Source: Flavobacterium sp. CF136 (GTDB lineage Bacteria > Bacteroidota > Bacteroidia > Flavobacteriales > Flavobacteriaceae). Taken from it: a stretch of 64,000 nucleotides of DNA. Location of the stretch: assembly GCF_000282055.1 (NCBI RefSeq), contig NZ_AKJZ01000007.1, forward strand, positions 118,088 through 182,087, written 5' to 3'. The notes beneath the pieces are model-generated. The model had not been told where the DNA came from. It worked only from the letters and a program-made list of their open reading frames with translations, and did not search any database. Made by a program: the position numbers and the translations under genes. This document shows positions 10,118 to 19,424 of this stretch, piece by piece. The first letter of the stretch is position 1; every line of letters starts with the position of its first letter.

Positions 10118-10186
10118 CAATTTCTCATTAATGACAAAATAGATTCTAAGCAGATTCTACCAGTCCTTTAATAATTAACTTAATTT

Positions 10187-11620
10187 ATGTTTTTTAACTC
10201 TTTGGCTTTCGCCATTTTTTTACCAATCGTTTTCTTCCTGTATTGGTTTGTTTTTAATAAAACCAAAAGTACCCAAAATGCCTTATTAATAGTTGCAAGT
10301 TATTATTTCTATTCCTGCTGGGATTGGAGATTCTTATTTTTATTGGTTTTCTCCACTTTCTTAGATTTCTATACAGGAATTCAAATTGAAAAAGGAAAAT
10401 CAGAGAAAAGCCGGAAATTTTGGTTTTGGCTCAGTATTTTAGTCAATTTAGGTTTTCTGGGAGTTTTTAAATACTATAACTTTTTTGCTGCTTCTTTTTC
10501 AGAACTATTAAATAATGCTGGGATAAAAGCAAGTCCTATTTTACTGGAGGTGATTCTTCCGGTCGGAATTTCATTTTACACTTTCCATGGATTGTCGTAC
10601 GTAATTGATATCTATTATAAAAGAATAAAAGCCGAATATAATTTTGTTGATTATTCCTTATTTGTGAGTTATTTTCCGCTTTTGGTTGCAGGACCAATTG
10701 AGAGGGCAACACATTTATTGCCTCAGGTAAAAGTAAAACGGGAGTTTGATTTTCAAACTGCAAAAGATGGAGTTTGCCAAATCGTTTGGGGTTTAGTCAA
10801 AAAAGTAGTTATTGCAGATACATGTGCAACTTATGCTAACGCTATTTTTGACCATTACACTTCAATGAATTCATTCTCACTTATTTTGGGTGCTGTATAT
10901 TTTGCATTTCAAATTTATGGTGATTTTTCAGGTTATTCGGATATCGCCCTGGGCGTTTCAAAATTGTTTGGTTTAGATTTATTGCGAAACTTTAATTATC
11001 CTTATTTTTCAAGGGATATTGCAGAATTTTGGCGTCGATGGCATATCTCACTATCTTCTTGGTTTCGCGATTATTTGTATATTCCTTTAGGAGGAAGTAA
11101 AGGCGGAATCTGGATGAAAATCAGAAATACATTTATCATTTTTGTTGTCAGCGGTTTTTGGCATGGCGCTAATTGGACATACATTGTCTGGGGTTTTATA
11201 AATGCAGTTTACTTTTTACCATTGCTTTTATCAAACAGTAACCGGAATAATATGGATGCTATCCGGCTAAAATTTAACTTTGATTCGGTAAAAGTAATAA
11301 TGAGTATTCTGTATACTTTTTTATTAACATGTGTGGCTTGGGTGTTTTTCCGAGCGAAAACCATTACAGATGCAGTTGCATATCTAAAGCAAATTATTAC
11401 TAACAGGGATTTTAGTTTTCAATATTTAGACAATGAACGTTATAGCTATGAATTGACATTAATGATTGGGCTATTTGCCCTGATCGAATGGAATAGCCGT
11501 ACTAAAACAGAGCCTATATCAGGCAAAGGAAATATGCTGAAAATGGCTTTGGCAGTTTTGGCTATTTTAGCCTTCGGGACTTATTCTGATTATAAAGAAT
11601 TTATATATTTTCAATTTTAA
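10187..11620 (+). CDS. MBOAT family O-acyltransferase (AlgI/PatA-like)
   Basis: A 477-residue polytopic inner-membrane protein with about 10-12 hydrophobic segments. It has the membrane-bound O-acyltransferase signatures: PVGISFYTFHGLSYVIDIY, PLLVAGPIERA, DFSGYSDIALG, FWRRWHISLSSWFRDYLYIPLGG and GFWHGANWTYIVWG, whose histidine (about 326) is the invariant catalytic one. The family moves acyl groups across the membrane onto extracytoplasmic glycans. The gene is separated from the acetyltransferase by 69 bp and overlaps the next gene by one base; that gene encodes the kind of SGNH partner that usually completes such systems. Confidence 0.93.
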   Translation: MFFNSLAFAIFLPIVFFLYWFVFNKTKSTQNALLIVASYYFYSCWDWRFLFLLVFSTFLDFYTGIQIEKGKSEKSRKFWFWLSILVNLGFLGVFKYYNFFAASFSELLNNAGIKASPILLEVILPVGISFYTFHGLSYVIDIYYKRIKAEYNFVDYSLFVSYFPLLVAGPIERATHLLPQVKVKREFDFQTAKDGVCQIVWGLVKKVVIADTCATYANAIFDHYTSMNSFSLILGAVYFAFQIYGDFSGYSDIALGVSKLFGLDLLRNFNYPYFSRDIAEFWRRWHISLSSWFRDYLYIPLGGSKGGIWMKIRNTFIIFVVSGFWHGANWTYIVWGFINAVYFLPLLLSNSNRNNMDAIRLKFNFDSVKVIMSILYTFLLTCVAWVFFRAKTITDAVAYLKQIITNRDFSFQYLDNERYSYELTLMIGLFALIEWNSRTKTEPISGKGNMLKMALAVLAILAFGTYSDYKEFIYFQF

Positions 11621-12501
11621 TGAAGAAGTTTTTAGTTTACACAGTGAAAATTTTAACCATAACAATTTTAGTTGCGGTAATTTTAGACGGACTCTATACC
11701 TTCATTTTTTTACAGTCTAAGAACAGAGGGAAAATAGAAACTATTTTTAATTCAAAAGCTAAAAAATATGATGTAATTATTTTAGGTTCATCGCGTGCAA
11801 ATAATCATTTCGTATCTCAAATGTTTGAAGATAAAGGATTAAAAACTTTTAACTACGGAATAAGCGGCGGACATTTATTTGAAGCTTCTTTACTATTGAA
11901 ATTGATGATCGAAAGAAAATATACAATTAAGAATGTAATTCTGGAAGCAGATTTAAATCTTTCTAATGATCATGAGGCTGAAGGAATTGCTGCTTTATTT
12001 TTACCATATATTCACAATTCAGATGTAATAAAAGAACATTTTGAAACACAGGAAAATTTTAATGAATTATATTATGTTCCATTTTACAGATATATAAAAT
12101 ATGACACTAAAATTGGTTTTAGAGAAACTTTTTTTACAGCAATTCATAAAAAAACAAATGCTTTAGATAACTTAGGATATTATCCGTTAGAAAAACATAA
12201 AAACGGAAATATGAAAAATAATATTGTCAATCTGAACCCTTTGCCTCATAATAAATATTACGAAGAAATTAAAGAGATCTGCAAAGCCAATAAGATCAAT
12301 TTTATAGCTGTAATGACACCAATGTGTGAAAATGTTGTTGGAATGAATTATTTTGATAAGGTAAAAAAAGCCTATCCGGAAATTCATAATTATGAAAATA
12401 CAGTAGTTGAGGATAAATATTTTTCGTCTTGCGGGCATATGACAGATACAGGTGCAAGGATGTTTACAAGTAGGATTATAAAAGATTTCTTTAATAAATA
12501 A
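11620..12501 (+). CDS. Membrane-anchored SGNH-like partner of the MBOAT acyltransferase
   Basis: A 293-residue protein with one N-terminal membrane anchor (about residues 5-30) and the rest outside the cytoplasm. ILGSSRANNHF (from about residue 54) is the nucleophile-serine block of SGNH/DltD/AlgJ-like proteins, FNYGISGGH the second block, and CGHMTDTGARMF near the C-terminus the histidine block. The Asp normally three residues before that His appears to be Ser here (SSCGH), so activity may be altered. The start codon shares a base with the MBOAT stop, which supports a two-component acylation system: the MBOAT delivers the acyl group and this protein transfers it to the glycan. Confidence 0.75.
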   Translation: MKKFLVYTVKILTITILVAVILDGLYTFIFLQSKNRGKIETIFNSKAKKYDVIILGSSRANNHFVSQMFEDKGLKTFNYGISGGHLFEASLLLKLMIERKYTIKNVILEADLNLSNDHEAEGIAALFLPYIHNSDVIKEHFETQENFNELYYVPFYRYIKYDTKIGFRETFFTAIHKKTNALDNLGYYPLEKHKNGNMKNNIVNLNPLPHNKYYEEIKEICKANKINFIAVMTPMCENVVGMNYFDKVKKAYPEIHNYENTVVEDKYFSSCGHMTDTGARMFTSRIIKDFFNK

Positions 12502-12504
12502 ATT

Positions 12505-13659
12505 ATGCATATTGCTTTTTTAACTCCCGAATATCCTCATAGTAATGCAAAACATGCTGCGGGAATTGGTACAAGCATCAGAAATTTGGTTCTTGCATTA
12601 GTGAAAAAAGGCATAGCAGTTTCGGTATTTGTGTATGGACAAAATAAAGAGGCTGTTTTTTTTGAAGATGAGGTTAAAATTCATTTAATTAAAAATAAAA
12701 AATATTCTTTTTTAGGCTGGTTTTTTCATAGAAAGCATATTCAGAAGTATTGCAATACAGTAATCAAAAAAGAAAACATATTACTTATTGAAGCGCCGGA
12801 TTGGACAGGAATTACGGCTTTTATGAATTTTAGAGTTCCTTTAGTAATTCGTTTTCACGGGAGTGATGCTTATTTCTGCTATTTAGAAAACAGAAAGCAA
12901 AAGCTGAAAAATTTCTGGTTTGAAAAATTAGCGATAAATCAAGCAAAAGTATTTATTGCGCCAACAAATTTTGCAGGAGAAGTTTCTAAAAAGCTTTTTA
13001 AAATAAAGACAAAAGAAATCAAGACAATTCATCATGGTTTGGAACTTCAAAATTTTGAAAATGCAACTCCGGAAGTGTATGAAAAAAATTTAATCTTGTA
13101 TATAGGAACTTTAATCAGGAAAAAAGGAGTTTTAGAATTGCCTGAAATTTTTAATAAAGTCAGGAATAGCTTTCCTCAAGCCAAATTGCTTTTAATAGGA
13201 AGTGATGCTGCTGATATTCAAACAAAGTCAAAATCAACCTGGCAATTGATGAAAAATCAATTTAATGAGGAGGATTTAAAATATGTCAATTTTTTAGGTA
13301 AAATTCCATATAAGGAGATTCAGGACTATATTAAAAAAGCAAACGTTTGTGTTTTTCCAACCTATGCAGAAACCTTTGGGATGGTTACGATAGAATCTAT
13401 GGCACTACAAAAAGCAGTAGTGAACAGTAACATTGGCTGGGCTCAAGAGCTTATTACGGATCAGGAAAATGGATTTTTGGTTCATCCGGCTGATCATGAT
13501 TCATTCTCTTCCAGAATAATTGAGTTATTACAAAATAACACACTTTGTTTAGAAATTGGTAAATCGGCAAGGTTTAAAGTGGAGGAGAAATTCGATATTA
13601 ATAAACTGGTAGAAAAGAATATCGATTTTTATAAAGAAATATTAAACTCAAGCAGATAA
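12505..13659 (+). CDS. Glycosyltransferase family 4 (GT-B)
   Basis: A 384-residue GT4 enzyme. The N-terminal acceptor domain begins with HIAFLTPEYPHSNAKHAAGIGTSIRNL, a common GT4 opening that includes the donor-contacting glycine-rich loop. The C-terminal domain shows LILYIGTLIRKKGVLELPEIF, NFLGKIPYKEIQDYIKKANVCVFPTYAETFGMVTIESMAL (E-x7-E) and GWAQELITDQENGFLV. It lies 3 bp after the SGNH gene and shares a base with the next gene. It is predicted to transfer a sugar to the repeat unit on the cytoplasmic side; donor unknown. Confidence 0.9.
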   Translation: MHIAFLTPEYPHSNAKHAAGIGTSIRNLVLALVKKGIAVSVFVYGQNKEAVFFEDEVKIHLIKNKKYSFLGWFFHRKHIQKYCNTVIKKENILLIEAPDWTGITAFMNFRVPLVIRFHGSDAYFCYLENRKQKLKNFWFEKLAINQAKVFIAPTNFAGEVSKKLFKIKTKEIKTIHHGLELQNFENATPEVYEKNLILYIGTLIRKKGVLELPEIFNKVRNSFPQAKLLLIGSDAADIQTKSKSTWQLMKNQFNEEDLKYVNFLGKIPYKEIQDYIKKANVCVFPTYAETFGMVTIESMALQKAVVNSNIGWAQELITDQENGFLVHPADHDSFSSRIIELLQNNTLCLEIGKSARFKVEEKFDINKLVEKNIDFYKEILNSSR

Positions 13660-15197
13660 TGATAGTTATTTATCATCAAAATAATAATGTAGTTGAAGTT
13701 GAAGGTAACGAAAAGCATATTGTTTTTTTTCAAAAAAATATTGCCAAGACGTTATTCGAAATGGTAGCATCATATCCAAATGAGTTAATACTTTGGTGTC
13801 ATGTTGATTTAAAATCTGATTTAAATCTTCCTGCACTTGGCACTGTTTTTCATCATAATAAAATTCTGGCTTCATTTAATCCTTTTCAAAATTCATTTTT
13901 ATCTGAAGCAGTAGGTTATATTGAAGAATCTCCATTTACTAAAATAAATAAAAAAGTAAGTTATCCTACCTGGCAGATGAGCAGTCATGTAGGAGGAGTT
14001 CATTCTTCAGTTCTGTTAGCTTTGAAAGACAATGTTCGGGAAATTAAAAATTTTGATTATTTTTTGCATTCAATGGCAAAATTAGCCATGCCACATGGGC
14101 TTTTATGTTATTCAGAACCTCTATTGTTAAAGAATTTATCTTACCAAATCCCAAAAAGTAAAAATGATACTTTTACATTATTTAGATTTGTAAAAGAGCA
14201 TTATAAAACACGCTGGGTAATTTTACTTTTCCTGAATTTCTTTTTGTATGAAAGAAAAGTAACTATTTTTCCACTTCTTTTTAGTCTTTTTTATTCACAA
14301 AAAAAGTTGAGAAACAATTTGTTAAATGAAATTCAAGTTCAATCTGTAAAGAAAGTAGTAGAGTCAGGAACCATTGATGTTATTATTCCGACTATTGGCA
14401 GAAAGAAATATTTGTATGATGTTTTAAAGGATTTGTCACAACAAACCCACCTTCCTGAAAAGGTTATTATTGTTGAACAGAATCCAAATCCAGACAGCAT
14501 TTCAGAATTGGATTATCTCACAAATGAAATTTGGAATTTTGAAATAAAGCACATTTTTACACATCAGGCAGGTGCGTGTAATGCCAGAAATTTGGCTTTG
14601 GCCGAAGTAAAAAGTGAATGGGTGTTTTTGAATGACGATGATAATCGATTTGATGAAAATTTATTGAATGATGTCTTATCTAATTTAAACAAATACGGTA
14701 TAAATGTTTTAACAACGTCTTATTTACAAACGAATGAAATTAAAAGAGTTAATGTAGCATATCAAATCTCATTTTTTGGTTCAGGGAATAGTTTTATACA
14801 TTCCAGTTTGTTAAATAAAGTTAGATTCAATAATAAGTTTGAATTTGGATACGGGGAAGATTCTGATTTTGGAATGCAGCTTCGAAATCAGGGAACAGAT
14901 GTCGTTTTTATTCCAGATCTGGAAATATTGCATTTAAAAGCACCAATTGGTGGTTTTAGAACTAAACCCGTTTTGGCTTGGAGTTTAGATAAAGTTCAAC
15001 CAAAACCGTCTCCAACAATTATGCTCTATAAATTGTTACATTTGAATGAAAAGCAAATATGTGGATATAAAACCATTCTGTTTTTTAAATTTTATAAAGT
15101 TCAGTCAATTAAAAATCCAATTAAATATTTCATTAGTTTTAAAAAACAATGGGAGAGAAGTTTGTATTGGGCAAATCAATTAAAAAATCAAGAGTGA
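13659..15197 (+). CDS. Two-part glycosyltransferase: unrecognised N-terminal half plus GT2 domain
   Basis: A 512-residue protein. Residues from about 243 onward form a GT2 domain: DVIIPTIGRKKYLYDVLKDLSQQ, KVIIVEQNP, HQAGACNARNLALAE, WVFLNDDDNRFD (metal-binding DDD) and FGYGEDSDFGMQLRNQG. The first 240 residues match no family I recognise; they start with IVIYHQNNNVVEVEG and contain a hydrophobic stretch near 185-215, so they may be a second catalytic domain or a membrane-association module. It overlaps the preceding stop by one base and the next GT2 gene. Compared with usual GT2 proteins (250-350 residues) it is unusually long at the N-terminus. Confidence 0.82.
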   Translation: MIVIYHQNNNVVEVEGNEKHIVFFQKNIAKTLFEMVASYPNELILWCHVDLKSDLNLPALGTVFHHNKILASFNPFQNSFLSEAVGYIEESPFTKINKKVSYPTWQMSSHVGGVHSSVLLALKDNVREIKNFDYFLHSMAKLAMPHGLLCYSEPLLLKNLSYQIPKSKNDTFTLFRFVKEHYKTRWVILLFLNFFLYERKVTIFPLLFSLFYSQKKLRNNLLNEIQVQSVKKVVESGTIDVIIPTIGRKKYLYDVLKDLSQQTHLPEKVIIVEQNPNPDSISELDYLTNEIWNFEIKHIFTHQAGACNARNLALAEVKSEWVFLNDDDNRFDENLLNDVLSNLNKYGINVLTTSYLQTNEIKRVNVAYQISFFGSGNSFIHSSLLNKVRFNNKFEFGYGEDSDFGMQLRNQGTDVVFIPDLEILHLKAPIGGFRTKPVLAWSLDKVQPKPSPTIMLYKLLHLNEKQICGYKTILFFKFYKVQSIKNPIKYFISFKKQWERSLYWANQLKNQE

Positions 15198-16192
15198 ATT
15201 TTTCGGTAATTATTTGTACATACATGCGACCTGCACCCTTATTGAATTTGTTGCAATCCATTCAAAGGCAAAGTTTGTATCCAACTGAGATTTTGGTAAT
15301 TGATGGCTCAACGAATAATAAAACTGAAACTATTATAAAAGAAAATCAATTTCAAAATCTAAAATATTTTTTAGTTGCTGAAGATAATCGAGGACTTACC
15401 AAACAAAGAAATTTTGGAATTTCTAAAGTGAATGAGGAAAATGAAGTGATTTGTTTTCTTGATGATGATACTGTTCTTGAAACAGATTATTTTGAAAATT
15501 TATTAAAAACATACAAATTATTTCCTAATGCTTTAGGAGTGGGCGGATATATTTTTAATGAAATTGAATGGACAAAGGTTGAGGGGGATTATTCTTCAAA
15601 TAAAAATGAATTTTATTTTGATGGATGGAAGCGTAAAGATGGCAGTCGGTTTGTTTTAAGAAAAAAACTTAAATTAGACAGTGATTGTCCTCCTGGTTTC
15701 TCTCCTTCGTTTTCACATGGAAGAAGTGTCGGGTTTTTACCTCCAAGTAATAAAACATATCAGGTAGAACAATTAATGGGAGGTGTTTCATCTTTTAGAA
15801 AATCTGTCTTTGAAAAGTTTTCATTTTCTACTTATTTTGAAGGTTATGGTTTATATGAAGATGCCGATTTTACACTGAGAGTTTCAAAAACCGGAAATTT
15901 GTATTTGAATACTGCTGCTAAACTTTCTCATTTTCACGCTGAATCCGGACGCCCGAATCAATACCAATACGGGAAAATGGTGGTACGGAATGGTTGGTAT
16001 GTTTGGAGAATAAAAAATCCAAAACCAAATCTGAAGGATCGTTTTAAATGGAACTCAATAACAATTTTATTGACATTTATACGATTTACTAATATCATTA
16101 CCGCCAATAATAAAAAAGCTGCTTTTACTGAAACTGTGGGAAGAATAATTGGTTGGTGGAGTCTGCTTTTTAATAAACCAAAACAGCAATGA
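15149..16192 (+). CDS. Glycosyltransferase family 2
   Basis: A GT2 enzyme of 347 residues from ATG 15149, or 332 from a GTG at 15194 that would make a 4-bp GTGA overlap with the preceding stop. The shorter start fits the coupling seen elsewhere in the locus and places the FSVIICTYMRP core near the N-terminus. Core motifs: VIDGSTNNKTE, DNRGLTKQRNFGI and CFLDDDTVLE (metal site), then QLMGGVSSFRKSVFEKF and GYGLYEDADFTLRVSKTG, typical of rhamnosyl-like GT2 enzymes. Its own stop overlaps the next ATG by 4 bp. Sugar specificity is unknown. Confidence 0.88.
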   Translation: MGEKFVLGKSIKKSRVNFSVIICTYMRPAPLLNLLQSIQRQSLYPTEILVIDGSTNNKTETIIKENQFQNLKYFLVAEDNRGLTKQRNFGISKVNEENEVICFLDDDTVLETDYFENLLKTYKLFPNALGVGGYIFNEIEWTKVEGDYSSNKNEFYFDGWKRKDGSRFVLRKKLKLDSDCPPGFSPSFSHGRSVGFLPPSNKTYQVEQLMGGVSSFRKSVFEKFSFSTYFEGYGLYEDADFTLRVSKTGNLYLNTAAKLSHFHAESGRPNQYQYGKMVVRNGWYVWRIKNPKPNLKDRFKWNSITILLTFIRFTNIITANNKKAAFTETVGRIIGWWSLLFNKPKQQ

Positions 16193-17208
16193 TATTTGTA
16201 ATAAAAAAGAAAATTATAAAAAAGCTTAAAGAATTTAAGCTAAACTATTCATATGTTAGATTTTACAGAGAAAAAGAACCAGTCATTTATGTGAATTTAA
16301 GTCATCGTACAAAAGTTAGAACATATTTGAATCTTTTTTTTAGAATCAAAGCAGTATATAGTGAACCAATTGTTGTGAAATTTTCTGTTTTAAGAATGAT
16401 ATTTTTGGCTAAATGGTTTAACGAGCTTGATTATATTTATTTTGCAAAACCATTTTCGGAATTCAATAAAATTAAAACTTTTGGACACAATCAAAGAAAG
16501 GATGATTTTGTGGTAAATTATAATTACAAAAAAATATATACTTCAGATAATTATCAAAAAAATGCGTTGCCATATATCATGCATCCAAGTAATTATTTGC
16601 AATCTGAAACAGAAATTTTACCTAAAAATATAGGTATTTTAATGAGTGGGAATTTTGAAGAAAAAATTTATAATACAAATGTGATTCCGGATAATTTTGG
16701 ATTGCTCAATAGATGGGAAATCTATACAGAAATTCTGAAGCATAAAAAATTACTTTCAATTTCAGGCGACGAATTAGTTAGAGATTTGAATTCTGGTGAA
16801 TTTAGAAATAAATTAGTTTTAATGAAATGGCAGTCAGGAGCTATTCCAACAGAAAAATGGCGTTATTATTTATCTTCGGCGGAATTTATTTTTTGTGCTC
16901 CTGGCATGACAATGCCTATGTGTCATAATGTTTTAGAGGCAATGTCTGTAGGTGTTATACCAATTCTAAATTATCCACACTGGCTTAATCCTTCTTTAAA
17001 AGATAATGTTAACTGTCTGGTTTATAAAAGTATTGTTGATGTAAAATCAATAATTGACAAAGCACTTTCTTTATCTTCAGAGGAAAAGATTAAAATGTCT
17101 AAAGAGGTACTTAATTATTATAGAAGATATTACGAACTTTTTGATTTCAATGAAAATTCAAACAAAGAATTGATATTATTGAATGAAAACATTAAAGATC
17201 TAATTTAA
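16189..17208 (+). CDS. Predicted GT-B glycosyltransferase, exostosin-like C-terminus
   Basis: A 339-residue protein that matches no family clearly. The C-terminal half looks like a GT-B donor domain: AEFIFCAPGMTMPMCHNVLEAMSVGVIPILNYPHWLNP (about 227-264) resembles the region of exostosin-type (GT47) proteins with a conserved glutamate in the EAMxxGVIP motif. The N-terminal part is rich in Lys, Tyr and Phe and has no recognisable motif. It overlaps the upstream GT2 by 4 bp and lies 17 bp before a GT4 gene, so context strongly supports a glycosyltransferase. The exostosin resemblance is by motif only. Confidence 0.65.
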   Translation: MIFVIKKKIIKKLKEFKLNYSYVRFYREKEPVIYVNLSHRTKVRTYLNLFFRIKAVYSEPIVVKFSVLRMIFLAKWFNELDYIYFAKPFSEFNKIKTFGHNQRKDDFVVNYNYKKIYTSDNYQKNALPYIMHPSNYLQSETEILPKNIGILMSGNFEEKIYNTNVIPDNFGLLNRWEIYTEILKHKKLLSISGDELVRDLNSGEFRNKLVLMKWQSGAIPTEKWRYYLSSAEFIFCAPGMTMPMCHNVLEAMSVGVIPILNYPHWLNPSLKDNVNCLVYKSIVDVKSIIDKALSLSSEEKIKMSKEVLNYYRRYYELFDFNENSNKELILLNENIKDLI

Positions 17209-17225
17209 TAACATCTAATTAGTTA

Positions 17226-18344
17226 ATGAAATTCGCTATAATTACACATGTAAATCACGTTAAAAATGAGGGTAACTATTTTGGTTATGCTCCATATATA
17301 CGCGAAATGGATATATGGTTAAAATACGTTGATGAAGTAATAATTGTAGCGCCATCATCGCGAGAAGTCATAACGCCGATTGATCTGGCTTATAGACATC
17401 ACACGATTGATTTTAGAAAAGTCCCCGATTTTAGTTTTACCAGCTTAAAAAATAATTTAGTTTCAGTTTTTAAACTGCCAATAATTTTTTGGAAGATATT
17501 TGGCGCTATGAAAAAGGCTGATCATATTCATTTACGCTGTCCGGGAAATATGGGTTTGGTTGCTGGGTTTGTTCAAATATTTTTTCCTAATAAAATAAAA
17601 ACGGCTAAATATGCAGGAAATTGGGATCCTAAAAGTAAACAACCATGGACGTATCGTTTGCAAAAATATATTTTGAGCAACACTTTTTTAACCCGAAATA
17701 TGCAAGTGTTGGTTTATGGTGATTGGGAAAATCAATCTAAAAATATAAAACCTTTTTTCACAGCAACGTATTCAGAATCTGAAAAAGAAAATATTATAAA
17801 GAAAGGTTTTGAAACAGTCGTAGAATTTATTTTTGTTGGAAGTTTAGTTGCGGGTAAAAATCCAATGTATGCGATACAATTAGTTGAACAATTAATTAAA
17901 AAAGGGAAAAATGTTGTTCTGAATTTATATGGAGAAGGAATCGAAAAAGCATTTTTAGAAGAATATATTAAAGAAAAACAACTAGAAAATTATATTTTAT
18001 TGCATGGAAATCAAAATCAGGAAGTTGTAAAAAAAGCATATCAAAAAAGCCATTTTGTACTATTGCCCTCTAAAAGCGAGGGTTGGCCAAAAGCTATCGC
18101 AGAAGGTATGTTTTGGGGTTGTATCCCTGTAGCAACCCCGGTTTCATGTGTTCCTTTTATGCTTGATCATGCAAATAGAGGCATTTTGCTGGAGATGGAT
18201 TTGAAAAAAGATTTAGAACAAATAGAGAAAATATGGAGTGATGGAAAGAGTTTTTCTGCAAAAAGCAAATTAGCAAGTGACTGGTCGCAAAACTATACTA
18301 CTAATTTTTTTGAATCAGAAATTAAAAAGCTATTAGTGAAATAA
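17226..18344 (+). CDS. Glycosyltransferase family 4 (GT-B)
   Basis: A 372-residue GT-B enzyme. The second half has VEFIFVGSLVAGKNPMYAIQLVEQLIKKGKNVVLNLYGEG, a linker ENYILLHGNQNQEVVKKAYQKSHFVLLPSKSEGWPKAIAEGMFWGCIPVATP, and the E-x7-E pattern within SEGWPKAIAEGM. The N-terminal domain starts with KFAIITHVNHVKN and includes HIHLRCPGNMGLVAG. It is followed without a gap by another GT4 gene. It is predicted to work in repeat-unit assembly; the donor is not deducible. Confidence 0.88.
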   Translation: MKFAIITHVNHVKNEGNYFGYAPYIREMDIWLKYVDEVIIVAPSSREVITPIDLAYRHHTIDFRKVPDFSFTSLKNNLVSVFKLPIIFWKIFGAMKKADHIHLRCPGNMGLVAGFVQIFFPNKIKTAKYAGNWDPKSKQPWTYRLQKYILSNTFLTRNMQVLVYGDWENQSKNIKPFFTATYSESEKENIIKKGFETVVEFIFVGSLVAGKNPMYAIQLVEQLIKKGKNVVLNLYGEGIEKAFLEEYIKEKQLENYILLHGNQNQEVVKKAYQKSHFVLLPSKSEGWPKAIAEGMFWGCIPVATPVSCVPFMLDHANRGILLEMDLKKDLEQIEKIWSDGKSFSAKSKLASDWSQNYTTNFFESEIKKLLVK

Positions 18345-19424
18345 ATGAGAGTAATACAAATCATAGATTCTTTAGAAGCTGGTGGTGCTGAACGCATGGC
18401 AGTGAATTATGCAAATGCATTAGCTGAAAAAATAGTTTTTTCGGGATTAGTTGCCACCAGAAAAGAGGGAGCTTTGAAAACTCAAATTGCGTCTAAAGTG
18501 CCTTATTTATTTTTGAAAAAAAAGAAAAGTATAGATTTAAAAGCCGTTTTTAAATTAAGAAAATTTATAAAAAAAAATAAAGTTGATATAATCCATGCCC
18601 ATAGTTCTTCATTTTTTATAGCTGTTTTAGTAAAATTGACTTTGCCAGGAATAAAAATTGTTTGGCATGATCACTATGGAAGTCGTGCTAAAGAATCTGT
18701 AAAAAATAATAAAGTTCTGATTTTCATGTCTGTTTTTTTTTCATCTATTTTTGTTGTAAATCTTCAACTGAAAGAATGGAATAAGAAAAATATGAAATGC
18801 TCACAAGTAATTTTTATACCTAATTTTGCAACTTTTCAGAATGGATCAGCACAAGTAACCCACCTAAAAGGAACAGTAGGTAAAAAAATTGTTTTTTTAG
18901 CAAATCTGAAAAATCCTAAGAATCATATTTTAATTTTGAAAGCTTTTTATGAATTAAAATTAAAGGAATTAGACTGGAGTTTACATTTGATAGGTAAGGA
19001 TTATTCTGACTCTTATTCAGATGCAATAAAAGTTTTTGTAAAATCTTATTCTCTGGAGAATCATGTACATTTGTATGGAGATAGAAATGATATAAAGTTT
19101 ATTCTGTCACAAGCATCAATAGGTGTTTTAGCTTCAATTGAGGAAGGTTTTCCAGTAACGTTACTGGAATATGCTTTAGAGAGTTTAGCTGTAGTTTCAA
19201 CTAATGTTGGATATTGCTCGTCAGTTATTAAAGATGGTTTTAGCGGTTTGTTGTTTGACCCCTCTTCAGATTCAGAAGTAAAAAATCAATTGCTTAAATT
19301 AGTCAAGAATGATTTATTTAGAAAAATGTTGGGGGATAATTTTAAACAATCAGTCATTGAAAATTTTTCAGAAGAAGTTGTGATTGAAAGATTAATTTTA
19401 GCGTATCAAAAAAATAAAGAATGA
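18345..19424 (+). CDS. Glycosyltransferase family 4 (GT-B)
   Basis: A 359-residue GT4 enzyme. VIQIIDSLEAGGAERMAVNYANAL at the N-terminus is the classic GT4 opening, with the GGAE loop. DIIHAHSSSFFIAVL follows, then the donor domain with KIVFLANLKNPKNHILILKAF, LYGDRNDIKFILSQASIGVLAS and SIEEGFPVTLLEYAL (E-x7-E). It begins on the base after the preceding stop and its own stop overlaps the polymerase ATG by 4 bp, so it belongs to the same transcript. It may catalyse one of the last additions before polymerisation, but gene order alone does not prove that. Confidence 0.9.
   Translation: MRVIQIIDSLEAGGAERMAVNYANALAEKIVFSGLVATRKEGALKTQIASKVPYLFLKKKKSIDLKAVFKLRKFIKKNKVDIIHAHSSSFFIAVLVKLTLPGIKIVWHDHYGSRAKESVKNNKVLIFMSVFFSSIFVVNLQLKEWNKKNMKCSQVIFIPNFATFQNGSAQVTHLKGTVGKKIVFLANLKNPKNHILILKAFYELKLKELDWSLHLIGKDYSDSYSDAIKVFVKSYSLENHVHLYGDRNDIKFILSQASIGVLASIEEGFPVTLLEYALESLAVVSTNVGYCSSVIKDGFSGLLFDPSSDSEVKNQLLKLVKNDLFRKMLGDNFKQSVIENFSEEVVIERLILAYQKNKE

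Noticed and set aside
12187..12510. Minus-strand reading frame within the SGNH-like gene
   Set aside because: It overlaps a coherent plus-strand operon and has biased, non-conserved composition.
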